DNA of 64,000 nucleotides, taken from positions 219,484 to 283,483 of the forward strand of contig CAYSCX010000001.1 in assembly GCA_964429575.1 (NCBI GenBank), read 5' to 3'. Position numbers and translations under genes: made by a program. This DNA comes from CAYSCX01 sp964429575. Its GTDB lineage: Bacteria > Desulfobacterota > Binatia > Binatales > Binataceae. The first letter of the stretch is position 1. Every line of letters begins with the position of its first letter. Below the pieces are notes generated by a model, which was not told where the DNA came from, ran no database searches, and saw only the letters and a program-made list of their open reading frames with translations. Of the stretch, positions 1 through 8,558 are shown one piece after another.

Positions 1-455
1 CGTACGCGACCAGCCGGCGCTTTCTCGAAATCATGCGCGAACTCGGGCTCCGGCCGACGCTCCAGGCGTTCGATCCGAGCTTCCTGCGCGCGGCTCTGGT
101 GTTCCTCGACCAGGGACTTCTCACCGAGCCGCTGATGCTCAAATTTTATCTGGGCGGGCCGGAGCTGCCGTTTGGGCTTCCGCCATCGCTCAAGAGCCTC
201 GAGGCGTACATCGACATGCTGCGCGGCGTGCGCGCGGTGTGGTTCGCCGCGACGCTCGGCGGCGACAATCTGCCGCTGGTGCCCCTGATCGTGAGCCTCG
301 GTGGACACGTGCGCGTGGGCCTCGAGGATCACCACTACGCCCGCGAGGGCAAGCTGACGAACGCGGAGCTGGTCACACGCGCCGCCGCGACGATTCGCGC
401 GATGGGCCACGAGGTCGCGACGCCAGCCGACGCGCGCCGGATGCTGGAGCTGTGA
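1..455 (+). CDS. BKACE family (DUF849) 3-keto-5-aminohexanoate cleavage-type enzyme, 5'-truncated by window
   Basis: Only the C-terminal ~150 residues are present; the reading frame is open to the window edge (Tyr-Ala-Thr-Ser-Arg-Arg precede the first Met), so the true start lies outside. BKACE enzymes are Zn-dependent TIM-barrel proteins that condense a beta-keto acid with acetyl-CoA and release an acetoacetate-type product. Supporting motifs are QAFDPSF, GGPELPFG followed by PPSLKSLEAY, VGLEDHHYAREG and the terminal EVATPADARRML, all in family order. It converges on gpmI, with 6 bp between the two stop codons. Substrate cannot be told from this fragment. Confidence 0.85.
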   Translation, partial: YATSRRFLEIMRELGLRPTLQAFDPSFLRAALVFLDQGLLTEPLMLKFYLGGPELPFGLPPSLKSLEAYIDMLRGVRAVWFAATLGGDNLPLVPLIVSLGGHVRVGLEDHHYAREGKLTNAELVTRAAATIRAMGHEVATPADARRMLEL

Positions 456-461
456 GCGCGC

Positions 462-1994
462 TCAGCGCGTGGCGATTCTGAGATCCTCGCCGGTCATCTC
501 TGACGGCGGCGCGATGCCGAGCATCGCAAGGAACGTCGGCGCTACATCGTAGAGTGCGCCGCCGTCGCGAAGCCGTCCCTTGTAATTCGGATCGACCAGG
601 ATCAGCGGCACCGGGTAAGTCGTGTGCGCGGTGTGCGCCTGCCCGGTCGCCGGATCGGCCATGAACTCGGCGTTTCCGTGGTCGGCGGTGATGAGCGCGG
701 CGCCTCCCGCCTTCGCGACCGCGTCGAGCACTGTACCGAGCGCGTGGTCGGTCGCCTCGACCGCCTTGACGGTCGCGTCCATCACACCCGTGTGACCGAC
801 CATGTCGGGGTTCGCGAAGTTCATGATGACGACGCCGAACTTCCCGCTCCTAATCTCCTGCGCGGCGCGGTCAGCAATCGCCTGCGCGCGCATCGTGGGC
901 TCCAGGTCATAGGTCGCGACCTTCGCGGACGGGATTAGCACCCGCTCCTCGTTTGGAAACGGCCGCTCGACGCCTCCGTTCAAAAAGTACGTAACGTGCG
1001 CGTACTTTTCTGTCTCAGCGATTCGGAGATTTCTGATCTCGTTTCGCGCGAGCACCTCCGCAAGCGTGTTCTTCAGATCCTCAGGCCCGAATGCAAGTGG
1101 CAGCCCGAACGCGCGGTCGTACTCCGTCATGCATACGTAGCCGATCTTCGGCGTGCGCGAGCGTGAGAATCCCGAAAACTCTGCGAGTGCAAGCGCCGCG
1201 GTGAGTTGGCGCGCCCGGTCGGCGCGGAAGTTGTAACAGATGATCTGATCACCGTCGTTGAGCGGCTCGCGATCGCCGATGATCGACGGCTCGACGAATT
1301 CATCACTCCTGTTCTGCGCGTACGATCCTTCCACCGCCGCGCGCGCGGACGCGGCGTGCTGGCCTTCGCTCTCGACCATCGCGCGCCACGCACGCTCGGT
1401 TCGCTCCCAGCGCTTGTCGCGGTCCATCGCGTAGTACCGCCCGGTGACCGTCGCGATCCAGCCGCGCCCGAGGGCACGCAGTTTCGCCTCCAACTGTTCC
1501 ACGTACTTCAGCGCCGAGCGCGGCGGCGTGTCGCGCCCATCGAGCACGGCGTGCACCGCGATGTTCTGAACATTCTGGCGCGCCGCCAGGTCGAGCAGCG
1601 CGAACAAGTGATCGATATGACTGTGGACGCTCGCGTCGGAAAGCAGTCCCCACACGTGAAGTGTCTTGCGATTCGCCGCGGCGGCGCGCAGCGCTCCGAG
1701 CACAACGTCGTTGCGCGAGAAGGTGCTGGTCTCGATCGCCTTAGTGATCCGAATCACATCCTGGCAAATGACGCGGCCCGCCCCAATCGTCAGATGACCG
1801 ACCTCGGAGTTACCCATGACGCCCGGCGGCAACCCGACCGATTCGCCCGAGGCGTCCACCGTGGTCCACGGGCAGGACTTGTACAGGCGATCCATCGCCG
1901 GCGTGCGCGCCATCGCGATCGCGTTGTTCTCGCGCTCGGCGCGGATGCCCCAGCCGTCGAATATGATCAGCGAGGCGACCGGTGGTCTCGGCAT
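462..1994 (-). CDS. gpmI: 2,3-bisphosphoglycerate-independent phosphoglycerate mutase
   Basis: Interconverts 3- and 2-phosphoglycerate in glycolysis and gluconeogenesis with two Mn ions and a phosphoserine intermediate. The 510-residue length is normal. The N-terminal metal site DGWG (13-16) and the nucleophile motif GNSEVGH with Ser63 are present, as are the C-terminal metal-binding NFANPDMVGHTG and TADHGNAE blocks of the alkaline-phosphatase superfamily. The ATG start precedes the conserved ASLIIFDGWG strand by a few residues. Enolase, the next glycolytic enzyme, is encoded elsewhere in this window (36.5 kb). Confidence 0.97.
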   Translation of the reverse strand: MPRPPVASLIIFDGWGIRAERENNAIAMARTPAMDRLYKSCPWTTVDASGESVGLPPGVMGNSEVGHLTIGAGRVICQDVIRITKAIETSTFSRNDVVLGALRAAAANRKTLHVWGLLSDASVHSHIDHLFALLDLAARQNVQNIAVHAVLDGRDTPPRSALKYVEQLEAKLRALGRGWIATVTGRYYAMDRDKRWERTERAWRAMVESEGQHAASARAAVEGSYAQNRSDEFVEPSIIGDREPLNDGDQIICYNFRADRARQLTAALALAEFSGFSRSRTPKIGYVCMTEYDRAFGLPLAFGPEDLKNTLAEVLARNEIRNLRIAETEKYAHVTYFLNGGVERPFPNEERVLIPSAKVATYDLEPTMRAQAIADRAAQEIRSGKFGVVIMNFANPDMVGHTGVMDATVKAVEATDHALGTVLDAVAKAGGAALITADHGNAEFMADPATGQAHTAHTTYPVPLILVDPNYKGRLRDGGALYDVAPTFLAMLGIAPPSEMTGEDLRIATR

Positions 1995-2048
1995 GGCGTC
2001 GTGATCTTAGAGTAGGCAGGGCGACCGCGCTACGCCGCAATGCAATTG

Positions 2049-2759
2049 TCAGCGCGGCTTGCCGAGATAGCGAGTGTCCAGCGGCGTTTCGCCCGCGCCG
2101 CCTCGCTCGCATTCTACGCGGTACGCCTTCGCGTTTGGTTTCGAACTCACGACTGCCGCAAGGCGTCGGCCGATGAAATGCAGCGCGGCGCCATCGTCGC
2201 AGGCATAGCCATTCGGCAAGCCCGCGGCGATTAGCGAATGATACGCCGCGCGACGGTCGCGCTCGCCGTCATAGTGGGGACAGAAGCTGCCGCGCAGAAA
2301 TCCCAAGCCGTTGTTTAGCGGCTCGAGCGGATGGCCGAACGAATCCGTCACGCCGGACTCGAACCAGCAGAGCGCGCCCGCGCTGATTCCGCAGAGTACG
2401 ACACCAGCGCGCCACGCCGCCGCCAGCGCACGGTCGAGTCGGTGAAGGCGCCACACTGCGAGGAGGTTCGCCGTGTTGCCACCACCGACATATATGACGT
2501 CCTGCGCGAGTACCAAGCGGCGCAGGTCGCGGACCGTGCGATTGAACAGTACGAGATGCGTGGCCGCCGCACGCGCCGGCGGGAACGCCTTGTGGAAGCG
2601 GACGATGTAGCCGTCATTATCGCCGCTCGCGGTCGGGACGAAACAGACGCGCGGCCGCTTCTTTCGCGCAAGGCTGAGAACATAGTCGTCGAGCAGCGGA
2701 TTCTCCGGCTCCATCGAGAACCCGCCTCCGCCGAGCGCAACGATTTGCCTGATGGGCAC
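2049..2759 (-). CDS. Peptidase E-like S51 family serine peptidase
   Basis: A 236-residue cytoplasmic protein of the S51 (dipeptidase E/cyanophycinase-like) family, related to class I glutamine amidotransferase folds. It opens with IVALGGGGFS, then PRVCFVPTASGD, VIYVGGGNTANLL and the nucleophile elbow GISAGALCWFESG in which Ser is catalytic, followed by a downstream His region (CPHYDGE). The start is GTG. It is on the same strand as gpmI, 54 bp upstream of it. PepE enzymes cleave Asp-X dipeptides; the specificity of this one is inferred only from family membership. Confidence 0.88.
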   Translation of the reverse strand: MPIRQIVALGGGGFSMEPENPLLDDYVLSLARKKRPRVCFVPTASGDNDGYIVRFHKAFPPARAAATHLVLFNRTVRDLRRLVLAQDVIYVGGGNTANLLAVWRLHRLDRALAAAWRAGVVLCGISAGALCWFESGVTDSFGHPLEPLNNGLGFLRGSFCPHYDGERDRRAAYHSLIAAGLPNGYACDDGAALHFIGRRLAAVVSSKPNAKAYRVECERGGAGETPLDTRYLGKPR

Positions 2760-2791
2760 GGCGCTTCGAGCTGTCTGCTAAGCCACGCGCA

Positions 2792-4003
2792 TCACACCGC
2801 GCCGGACTCGCGCAGTGACGCGACGTCCTCCCACGAGTAGCCGAGTTCCAGCAGCACCTCCTCGGTGTGCTGCCCGTGTTCGGGCGCGGGACGCGCCACT
2901 TTTTCAATCTCTCCGTTGATCTGAACCGGGCTCCCCGCCACGAGCACCTTGCCCGCGACCGGATGGTCGAGTTCGCGCAAGTATCCGTTCGCGCGTGCCT
3001 GCTCGCTTTCGAGCAGCCGCGTGTAATCGACCACCTCGGTGGCGAGGATGTCCGCCTCGTTCAGCTCCGCGAGCCACTCGCGCGTGGTCTTGTTCGGAAA
3101 GATCGAATCGAGCACCGATTGAATCTTGTCGCCGTGAAAATTGCGGCGCACGTTATCGCCATACTCGGGATCCTTTTCGAGATGCTGGATGCCGAGGATG
3201 CGGCAGAAGGCAGGCCAGCGCTTATCATCGACCCCCGCAAGGCACACCCATCCGTCCTTGGTCGGAAACGCGCCCCACACGCCACGCAAAAACTGGTGGC
3301 CACGGCCCGCGCGCTCGGGCTCCTGTCCGGTAATCGACGTGTAATTGATCTCCATTCCCTGCATCGCGATCATTGTGCCGTAGATCGACGCGTCCACTTT
3401 GCTTCCCACGCCCGTACGCTCGCGCGAGAACAGGGCCGCCATGATTCCGCCCGCGAGGCTCAACGCACCCGCGTGATCGCCAATGAACATGCCGGCGGCG
3501 AGCGGCGGATCGTTCGGCAGACCGTTCTTCGCCATGATTCCGCTGGCGGCCTGCGCGAGCGTGTCGCGGCTGGGACGCGAAACCCACGGTCCCTGCGGCC
3601 CCCACGAACTGCCCTGTGCAAAGATGATCCGAGGGTTGATTGCGCGAAGCGCCTCGTAACCGAGTCCGAGGCGGTCGAGCACGCCGGGGCGATAGTTGGT
3701 AAGCAGCACGTCGTACGACTTCGCCATGCGCTTCACGACCTCGACGCCGTCGGCCTTCTTCAGGTCCACCGTGATGCTGCGCTTGCCGCGGTTCATCGCG
3801 ATGAAGTAGTGCGAGACCTCGGCATTGCGCACGTTATCGCCGCCGATCAGCTTAGGGAGCATCCAGCGGCTCAGGTCGCCGGTCTCCTTGTTCTCGACTT
3901 TCACGACATCGGCGCCCATGTCGGTGAGGAACAGTCCCGCGAAGGGCCCCTGAATCTCCTGCCCGATCTCGATTACCTTGACACTCTCGAGCGGTTTCGC
4001 CAT
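2792..4003 (-). CDS. CaiB/BaiF family CoA transferase
   Basis: Class III CoA transferase that moves CoA between carboxylic acids through an aspartyl-CoA anhydride. The ATG at 4003 is preferred over an upstream GTG (4024) because GGGGGA lies about 8 nt before it and the protein then starts with the usual PLESVKVIEIGQ. Family motifs are ADVVKVENKETGD, NRGKRSITVDLKK, LGLGYEALRAINPRIIFAQGS and IGDHAGALSLAGG, with the catalytic Asp expected in the last. At 403 residues the length is typical. A perfect TetR-type palindrome lies just upstream (4026-4039), so repression by a TetR-family regulator is plausible. Substrate unknown. Confidence 0.93.
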   Translation of the reverse strand: MAKPLESVKVIEIGQEIQGPFAGLFLTDMGADVVKVENKETGDLSRWMLPKLIGGDNVRNAEVSHYFIAMNRGKRSITVDLKKADGVEVVKRMAKSYDVLLTNYRPGVLDRLGLGYEALRAINPRIIFAQGSSWGPQGPWVSRPSRDTLAQAASGIMAKNGLPNDPPLAAGMFIGDHAGALSLAGGIMAALFSRERTGVGSKVDASIYGTMIAMQGMEINYTSITGQEPERAGRGHQFLRGVWGAFPTKDGWVCLAGVDDKRWPAFCRILGIQHLEKDPEYGDNVRRNFHGDKIQSVLDSIFPNKTTREWLAELNEADILATEVVDYTRLLESEQARANGYLRELDHPVAGKVLVAGSPVQINGEIEKVARPAPEHGQHTEEVLLELGYSWEDVASLRESGAV

Positions 4004-4025
4004 GGCTTGCCGTCCCCCGCGCACT

Positions 4026-4039
4026 TGAACGTTCGTTCA
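4026..4039. promoter_or_regulatory. TetR-type operator palindrome upstream of the CoA transferase
   Basis: TGAACGTTCGTTCA is a perfect inverted repeat (TGAACG-TT-CGTTCA) 23 bp before the CoA transferase ATG, in the promoter/leader position. GAACG-type half sites are common for TetR-family repressors of acyl-CoA genes. The palindrome is seen; the regulator is inferred and no TetR gene is in this window. Confidence 0.45.
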
Positions 4040-4153
4040 GGCGCGATGTGGCGGCATTATCATGCGGCGCGCGCGAGAATCTCAAGCTCGCTGTCACTGC
4101 ACCGACCCGCATCTGGTTGGGCGCGCGCAACTTCGCCGCTAAGCTCCGGCACC

Positions 4154-4936
4154 ATGGAGCAGAGCATCTACCAGTTCCCGGAAATATTCCGGCGCGTCCA
4201 CAAAGAACGGCCGCAGGATATTGCCGACGAAGTGCGATTCCTGCGGCGCGTTTGGCGCCGCCATTACCCGCGCCCGGTCCGCCGCGCCCTCGACCTTGCT
4301 TCCGGCAACTCTCCGCACGGACAGATTCTCGCGCGAGACGGAATCATGGTCGTCGGCATCGACCGGTCGCCTACCATGATCGCCGCAGGGCGGCGGGAGT
4401 CGCGCGGGCTTCGCGGCGTTCGTTTCTACCGCCGCGCGATCGAACGTTTCCGCATCCCTGAGCGTCGATTCGACGTCGCCTTCTTTATGTCGGAAACATT
4501 CCCCGTGATGACGACCAACGAAGCGATCCTGTCGCACATGCGCTGCGTCGGCCGCTTGCTCAAGCGCGGCGGCCTCTACTGCATCGACGTGGATCGGATG
4601 GACGGGATCCGCGCGGTGAGAACGCGAAAGATCTGGAGAGACAGGATGCTCACAGTCGGCGACGCCGCGGTACGCGTGCGCTCATTCAATCGGCCCATGC
4701 CGTGGTATTCGGGAATCTACTCGGTATTCGATCTCGAATGCGAAATTCGGTTACCCGCCGGCCGCGTCACGACCCGCGACATGATCCCGCTCCGCTATAT
4801 GCTTCCTTGCACTCTCGACCTGATCGCGCGCGCTTCGGGGATGTTCAAAACCGTCGCGGTGTATGCCGATCTCTCATTCACCGAGCCGCTTGAAAAGTGC
4901 GACCGCCACTGGCTTGCAGTGCTTCAACGCGTGTAA
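4154..4936 (+). CDS. Class I SAM-dependent methyltransferase
   Basis: A 260-residue methyltransferase. The frame is open far upstream (from 2867), but that stretch is antisense to the CoA transferase; the ATG at 4154 gives a normal N-terminus (MEQSIYQFPEIF). Motif I is ALDLASGNSPHG at about residues 46-57, the acidic end of strand beta-2 is VVGIDRSPTMI, and motif IV is FDVAFFMSETFPVM. A C-terminal beta-rich part follows. It is divergent from the CoA transferase and 42 bp before the enoyl-CoA hydratase gene. Substrate not recognisable. Confidence 0.8.
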   Translation: MEQSIYQFPEIFRRVHKERPQDIADEVRFLRRVWRRHYPRPVRRALDLASGNSPHGQILARDGIMVVGIDRSPTMIAAGRRESRGLRGVRFYRRAIERFRIPERRFDVAFFMSETFPVMTTNEAILSHMRCVGRLLKRGGLYCIDVDRMDGIRAVRTRKIWRDRMLTVGDAAVRVRSFNRPMPWYSGIYSVFDLECEIRLPAGRVTTRDMIPLRYMLPCTLDLIARASGMFKTVAVYADLSFTEPLEKCDRHWLAVLQRV

Positions 4937-4978
4937 GACGCTGGAGCTCTCGACGTTTCCGCTTCGGAGGTGCGCAAC

Positions 4979-5737
4979 ATGCTGGTTGATGCGAATGATC
5001 TCGGCGAAGGGGTACGTCTGCTCACGCTCGATCGGCCGCCGGCCAACGCGATCAACAAGGATTTCCTCGACGCGCTCTACGAGCGGTGCCGCGAGGCGCG
5101 CGACGACAAGAGCGTGCGCGCCGTCATCGTCACCGGCGCCGGCAAATTCTTCAGCGGCGGATTCGACATCAAGGAGGCGGCGCGCGGCCAGAGCAGGGTA
5201 ACCAATCTCGCGGGTCATGCGGCTGATGGTATTTTCGCGCTCTGGACGATGCCCAAGCCGACGGTCGCGATGGTCAACGGACACTCGATCGCGGGCGGCA
5301 TCATCATCGGACTGGCGTGCGATTTTCGCATCACTTGCGCCGGCGCCCACAAATTCGGCCTCAACGAAATTGCAATTGGGCTGCCGCTCCCTCCGGGCCC
5401 CATCGAGATCGCGAAACTCGCACTCACCAGCCATGGCCTCCGCTACGCGCTGTTCGAGGCCGCGATGCACGGCCCGGAGCGAGCGCGCGAGCTTGGCTTC
5501 GTCGACGAGGTCGTCGAGCCGTCACGCCTTCAGGCGCGCTGCGTCGAGCTTGCGAAGCGCCTCGCAAGCGTCGCACAGCCCGCATACGCATACGTGAAGC
5601 AGGAACTTCAGCGCGACGCGGTCGCGCGGACCCTCAACTTTCCGCAAGAACGGTTGAAGGCGCTGGCGGCGGTCGGTGCGACCGAGGAAAGCCGCGAGAT
5701 GTTGCGAAAGCAGGTTGGATCAATCTCGCACGGCTGA
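4979..5737 (+). CDS. Enoyl-CoA hydratase/isomerase family protein
   Basis: Crotonase-fold protein of 252 residues acting on acyl-CoA thioesters. The start is ATG 4979, with GGAGG 8 nt upstream. The oxyanion-hole loops are visible: FFSGGFDIKEAA (first) and GHSIAGGIIIGLACD (second), and NEIAIGLPLPPGP occupies the position of the catalytic-Glu segment. The C-terminal helical part (LVDEVVEP-like, SVAQPAYAYVKQEL) matches the family. The nearby CoA transferase supports a role in acyl-CoA catabolism, but the precise reaction is not determined. Confidence 0.92.
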   Translation: MLVDANDLGEGVRLLTLDRPPANAINKDFLDALYERCREARDDKSVRAVIVTGAGKFFSGGFDIKEAARGQSRVTNLAGHAADGIFALWTMPKPTVAMVNGHSIAGGIIIGLACDFRITCAGAHKFGLNEIAIGLPLPPGPIEIAKLALTSHGLRYALFEAAMHGPERARELGFVDEVVEPSRLQARCVELAKRLASVAQPAYAYVKQELQRDAVARTLNFPQERLKALAAVGATEESREMLRKQVGSISHG

Positions 5738-5742
5738 ATGCC

Positions 5743-6393
5743 CTAGGCGTGGGAGAGGTGATCTGTCAGGTCGAGCGCGCGCGTCCGCCAGCTCCCGTGA
5801 TGCTCGAGAATATGAATAGAGCCGAGTTCAACTACAGGCTCCGCCCCGGCGAGCATGCGCGCGACAGCTCGGATGACGCCTCGATGCGCGACCAGCAGCG
5901 CCGATCCACCGGGAGCTGAGACGCTTGGCGACCACAGTTGGAACATGCGGCCGACTCCGCATGCGACGCGATCATTGAACGCCGCGCGGCTTTCGCCGCC
6001 GGGATACGCGTAGCCGGGCAAGAACTTGTCGCGCGTCCACCTTTCGAATTCCGCGGGGTGACGCTCGCGAATCTCGTCTGCCGTGAGACCTTCGAACAGA
6101 CCGAAATCCACCTCGCGGAACTCCGCGATCGCGACGACGCGGTCATGGCCCGCGACGATATGCGCACTCTCGCGCGCGCGGCTGAGCGGCGTCGTGAAGA
6201 CACGCGCGTAGCCAGGCGGCGCGGATCTCGCGGCCAGCGCCTGGCGAACGGCATGCATCTGGCGGCGGCCCAGGTCGGATAGCGGCACGTCGGTCCGCCC
6301 GTGATAGCGGATGCTCGATTCTCCCTCGGTCTCGCCGTGGCGGACCAGTACGAGAGTTGAAGGCTTGAGGTTTTCCGGCGTCATCGCAGCCAT
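5743..6393 (-). CDS. Histidine phosphatase family protein (phosphoglycerate mutase-like)
   Basis: A 216-residue member of the histidine phosphatase superfamily. The phospho-accepting His is in LVLVRHGETEG, followed by GRTDVPLSDLGRRQ, and the second catalytic His is in VAHRGVIRAV near residue 190. The acidic general-acid region REVDFGLFEGLTADEI is present. ATG 6393 is chosen over TTG 6396. It converges on the enoyl-CoA hydratase with 5 bp between stops. The closest functional analogues are cobalamin-pathway phosphatase (CobC) and broad phosphatases; no cobalamin genes are nearby, so no specific role is assigned. Confidence 0.9.
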   Translation of the reverse strand: MAAMTPENLKPSTLVLVRHGETEGESSIRYHGRTDVPLSDLGRRQMHAVRQALAARSAPPGYARVFTTPLSRARESAHIVAGHDRVVAIAEFREVDFGLFEGLTADEIRERHPAEFERWTRDKFLPGYAYPGGESRAAFNDRVACGVGRMFQLWSPSVSAPGGSALLVAHRGVIRAVARMLAGAEPVVELGSIHILEHHGSWRTRALDLTDHLSHA

Positions 6394-6401
6394 CAAACGG
6401 C

Positions 6402-6562
6402 CTAGCAGGCTGTTGAAAAAGTCGTTTTCAACAGGCTGCTCCCTCTCTCGCGTCTCCCCCAGAGGGGGAGAGGATGAAGAAGGAAGCCATCTTTCACGCA
6501 GGGTGTTGAGCGCGCCGCCGGGACCGCGTGGATATGTTCTGCGTTTCTAAACACCCTGCTAG
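6402..6562. repeat. Two-hairpin CTAG-bounded repeat element, copy A
   Basis: A 161-bp non-coding element. It begins with CTAGCAGGCTGTTGAAAA, which pairs with TTTTCAACAGGCTGCT a few bases on (hairpin 1, one mismatch). This is followed by the motif CCCTCTCTCGCGTCTCCCCC and a purine-rich spacer. The element ends with CAGGGTGTT...AACACCCTG (hairpin 2) and a terminal CTAG. Related copies lie at 18217-18386 (inverted) and 50300-50375 (partial). The terminal CTAG at 6559-6562 contains the stop codon of the DUF1015 gene. No ORF of its own is recognisable. Confidence 0.85.
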
Positions 6563-7860
6563 GGACCCGGGGGACTGTCGAGCGGGTTCATCACGAGTCC
6601 GGTCAGCAGCTTCGGGTGGAAGTATGTGGATTTCTCCGGCATCGTCGCGCCCGCGTCACACACGCGTTCGACGTCGTTGATCGACGGCGGGTTCATCAGG
6701 AATGCGCCGTCGGCGCTCCCGCCGAGCGCAACATCAACCGCCGCGCGCGCATCGATAGTGTAATCGATATTGCCGCCCGCTCGAATCTCTGCAGCGCCGA
6801 GGCCGAAGATGTGTTCAAAGACCAGCGCATGCAGAATCGAGACGTCGAGACTGCGGACCTCCCGAACCTCGTTCGGCATCGCCGATTCGATCGCGCGCGA
6901 ATCTTTGAGAGAGAGCAGATACATCGCGCATCCTTGGCGCAGTGCGACCGCGAGAGCGCCGCGGCCGCGGTCCTTCAAGGCACGAATCAATTGGTCACGG
7001 TCCGAGAACGATTCGACCACAAAATGCTCGCGCGCGTGCCCGGCAAAGCCCATCGCGCGTGCTCGATCGAGGTGATGAACTACCCGATGGGTCGGCAAGA
7101 TGACTAACCCCGGGTCGTTGCACGCGGCCAGCGTCATCATCACGTAGTCGAAGGCCTGAAGCGGCGCGGTCGATACCGATGCGCGCCGAATTGCGCGGTG
7201 TTCAAGCGCCGTCTCGTAGCGATGGTGACCATCCGCGATGAGCACGCGCGGCGTCGCGAGCTCGCGCTGGATCGTCGCGATCTCTTCGCGAGACTCTATA
7301 GCGCGTAGTTCGTTTTGAATTCTGAGATCGTCCGTCAACGCGATTTGCGGGGCGCGATTGAGCGCGATATCGCGCAGCCGATCTAGCGCCGGATGTTCGC
7401 CGGAGTAGAGTCCGAAGATCGAACTGACGTTGGTTTCAATCGCGGTCAGCAACTTGAGCCGATCCTCCTTCGCCGCCGGAAAAGTTCGCTCATGCGGAAG
7501 GATTCGGCCGCGGCGGTACTCCTCGACGCGAATGCGCGCGACCAAACCATGGCGCGCGGTCGTGCGGCCCTCGATCTCGAAGCGCTGCGTGTACAAATAG
7601 ATCGCGGGTCTTGGTGCGCGCCGCAGCGCTCCGTCGCGCAGCCACGCGGCAAGCGTCTCGCGCGCCACCGTGTAGCGGTCGGCGTCGCGTCCGAACTCGA
7701 GACGGACCACGTTGAACGGACTGCGTTCGTACAGCTCGCGCTGGCGCGCGTCGCCGATCAGATCGTACGGCGGAGCGACGACGCGCGCCAAGTCGCCGAC
7801 CACGGAAGGGTCGTAAAGGAGGCCGCACAATGGCTCGATTCTTTCGCCTTCCGCCGTCAC
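6559..7860 (-). CDS. DUF1015 family protein
   Basis: A 433-residue protein of the DUF1015 family (function not established; usually described as uncharacterised or HTH-containing). The hallmark RVVAPPYDLIGDARQREL lies near the N-terminus, followed by SPFNVVRLEFG, the ILPHERTF block and the conserved IADGHHRYETALEHR (central). The chosen start is GTG 7860, whose GTGA overlaps the stop of the upstream Sua5-like gene by 4 bp, indicating translational coupling. A longer ATG start (7932) would overlap that gene by 76 bp. The TAG stop lies in the CTAG end of a repeat element. Confidence 0.9.
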   Translation of the reverse strand: MTAEGERIEPLCGLLYDPSVVGDLARVVAPPYDLIGDARQRELYERSPFNVVRLEFGRDADRYTVARETLAAWLRDGALRRAPRPAIYLYTQRFEIEGRTTARHGLVARIRVEEYRRGRILPHERTFPAAKEDRLKLLTAIETNVSSIFGLYSGEHPALDRLRDIALNRAPQIALTDDLRIQNELRAIESREEIATIQRELATPRVLIADGHHRYETALEHRAIRRASVSTAPLQAFDYVMMTLAACNDPGLVILPTHRVVHHLDRARAMGFAGHAREHFVVESFSDRDQLIRALKDRGRGALAVALRQGCAMYLLSLKDSRAIESAMPNEVREVRSLDVSILHALVFEHIFGLGAAEIRAGGNIDYTIDARAAVDVALGGSADGAFLMNPPSINDVERVCDAGATMPEKSTYFHPKLLTGLVMNPLDSPPGP

Positions 7861-8537
7861 TTGAGCGTCCCGCTCGCGAGTGCGGCGGCGAGCTCGCGTT
7901 CCGGCACTGCTCCTTCGCGAATCATCGCCCATTCATCGCCGCGCACCGAGACGACGGTGCTCGGCGCCGGCGCGTCCAGCGTGCCTCCTTCAAGGTAAAC
8001 TTTAACTTTCGTGCCAAATGTCGCACGTGCCTCGGCCAGAGTCTGTGCGGGCGCCTTCCCGGATCGATTCGCGCTGGTGGCGGTGAGGGGACCACCGAGC
8101 GAAGCCGCCAGCTCGCGCGCAACGTGATGCGCCGGAACTCTCACCCCGACGCCGCCGTCCGGGCCAACAATTTCCGCGGGAATGCCGCGACGCGCCGGCA
8201 TCACGATTGTAAGCGGTCCCGGCCAGAACGCTTCCGCGAATCTCCGCGCCGCGAACGGCACGCTCGCCGCAAGTTCAAACGCCATCGCCGCATCGGATGC
8301 GATGAGCGCCACCGGCTTCTCGGGATCGCGGCGCTTCAGCGCGAAAAGCCGCCGCAGTGCTTCGCGCGACAACGCATCTGCGCCCAGCGCGTACCACGTG
8401 TCGGTCGGATACACGATTAGCATCGCGCCGCGCAGCGCCTCGACCGCGTCGCCGATGGTGAAGAGCTGCGCCGCGCCGCTTCGCCGCGTACTACGCTTGG
8501 ATGAAGTTCGCAAATTTTCGCGAAGCTCCTGCCGCAC
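7857..8537 (-). CDS. Sua5/YciO/YrdC family L-threonylcarbamoyladenylate synthase-like protein
   Basis: A YrdC-fold protein, 226 residues from the GTG start. In this family the enzyme forms threonylcarbamoyl-AMP from Thr, bicarbonate and ATP for the t6A37 modification of tRNAs. Seen motifs are LIVYPTDTWYALGADALS, RLFALKRRDPEKPVALI, FWPGPLTIVMPA, GVGVRVPAHHV and PLTATSANRSGKAPAQT, all of the active-site groove. It lies 21 bp downstream of purD and overlaps the DUF1015 gene by 4 bp. The family signature usually reads PTDTVYGLG; here it is PTDTWYALG. The start is uncertain within about 30 residues. Confidence 0.9.
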   Translation of the reverse strand: MRQELRENLRTSSKRSTRRSGAAQLFTIGDAVEALRGAMLIVYPTDTWYALGADALSREALRRLFALKRRDPEKPVALIASDAAMAFELAASVPFAARRFAEAFWPGPLTIVMPARRGIPAEIVGPDGGVGVRVPAHHVARELAASLGGPLTATSANRSGKAPAQTLAEARATFGTKVKVYLEGGTLDAPAPSTVVSVRGDEWAMIREGAVPERELAAALASGTLK

Positions 8538-8558
8538 AACTGCTGCCCGCCCAATTCT

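Noticed and set aside
2867..4153. Long plus-strand open frame leading into the methyltransferase gene
   Set aside because: Antisense to the CoA transferase; composition is shadow-like and the methyltransferase has its own ATG at 4154.
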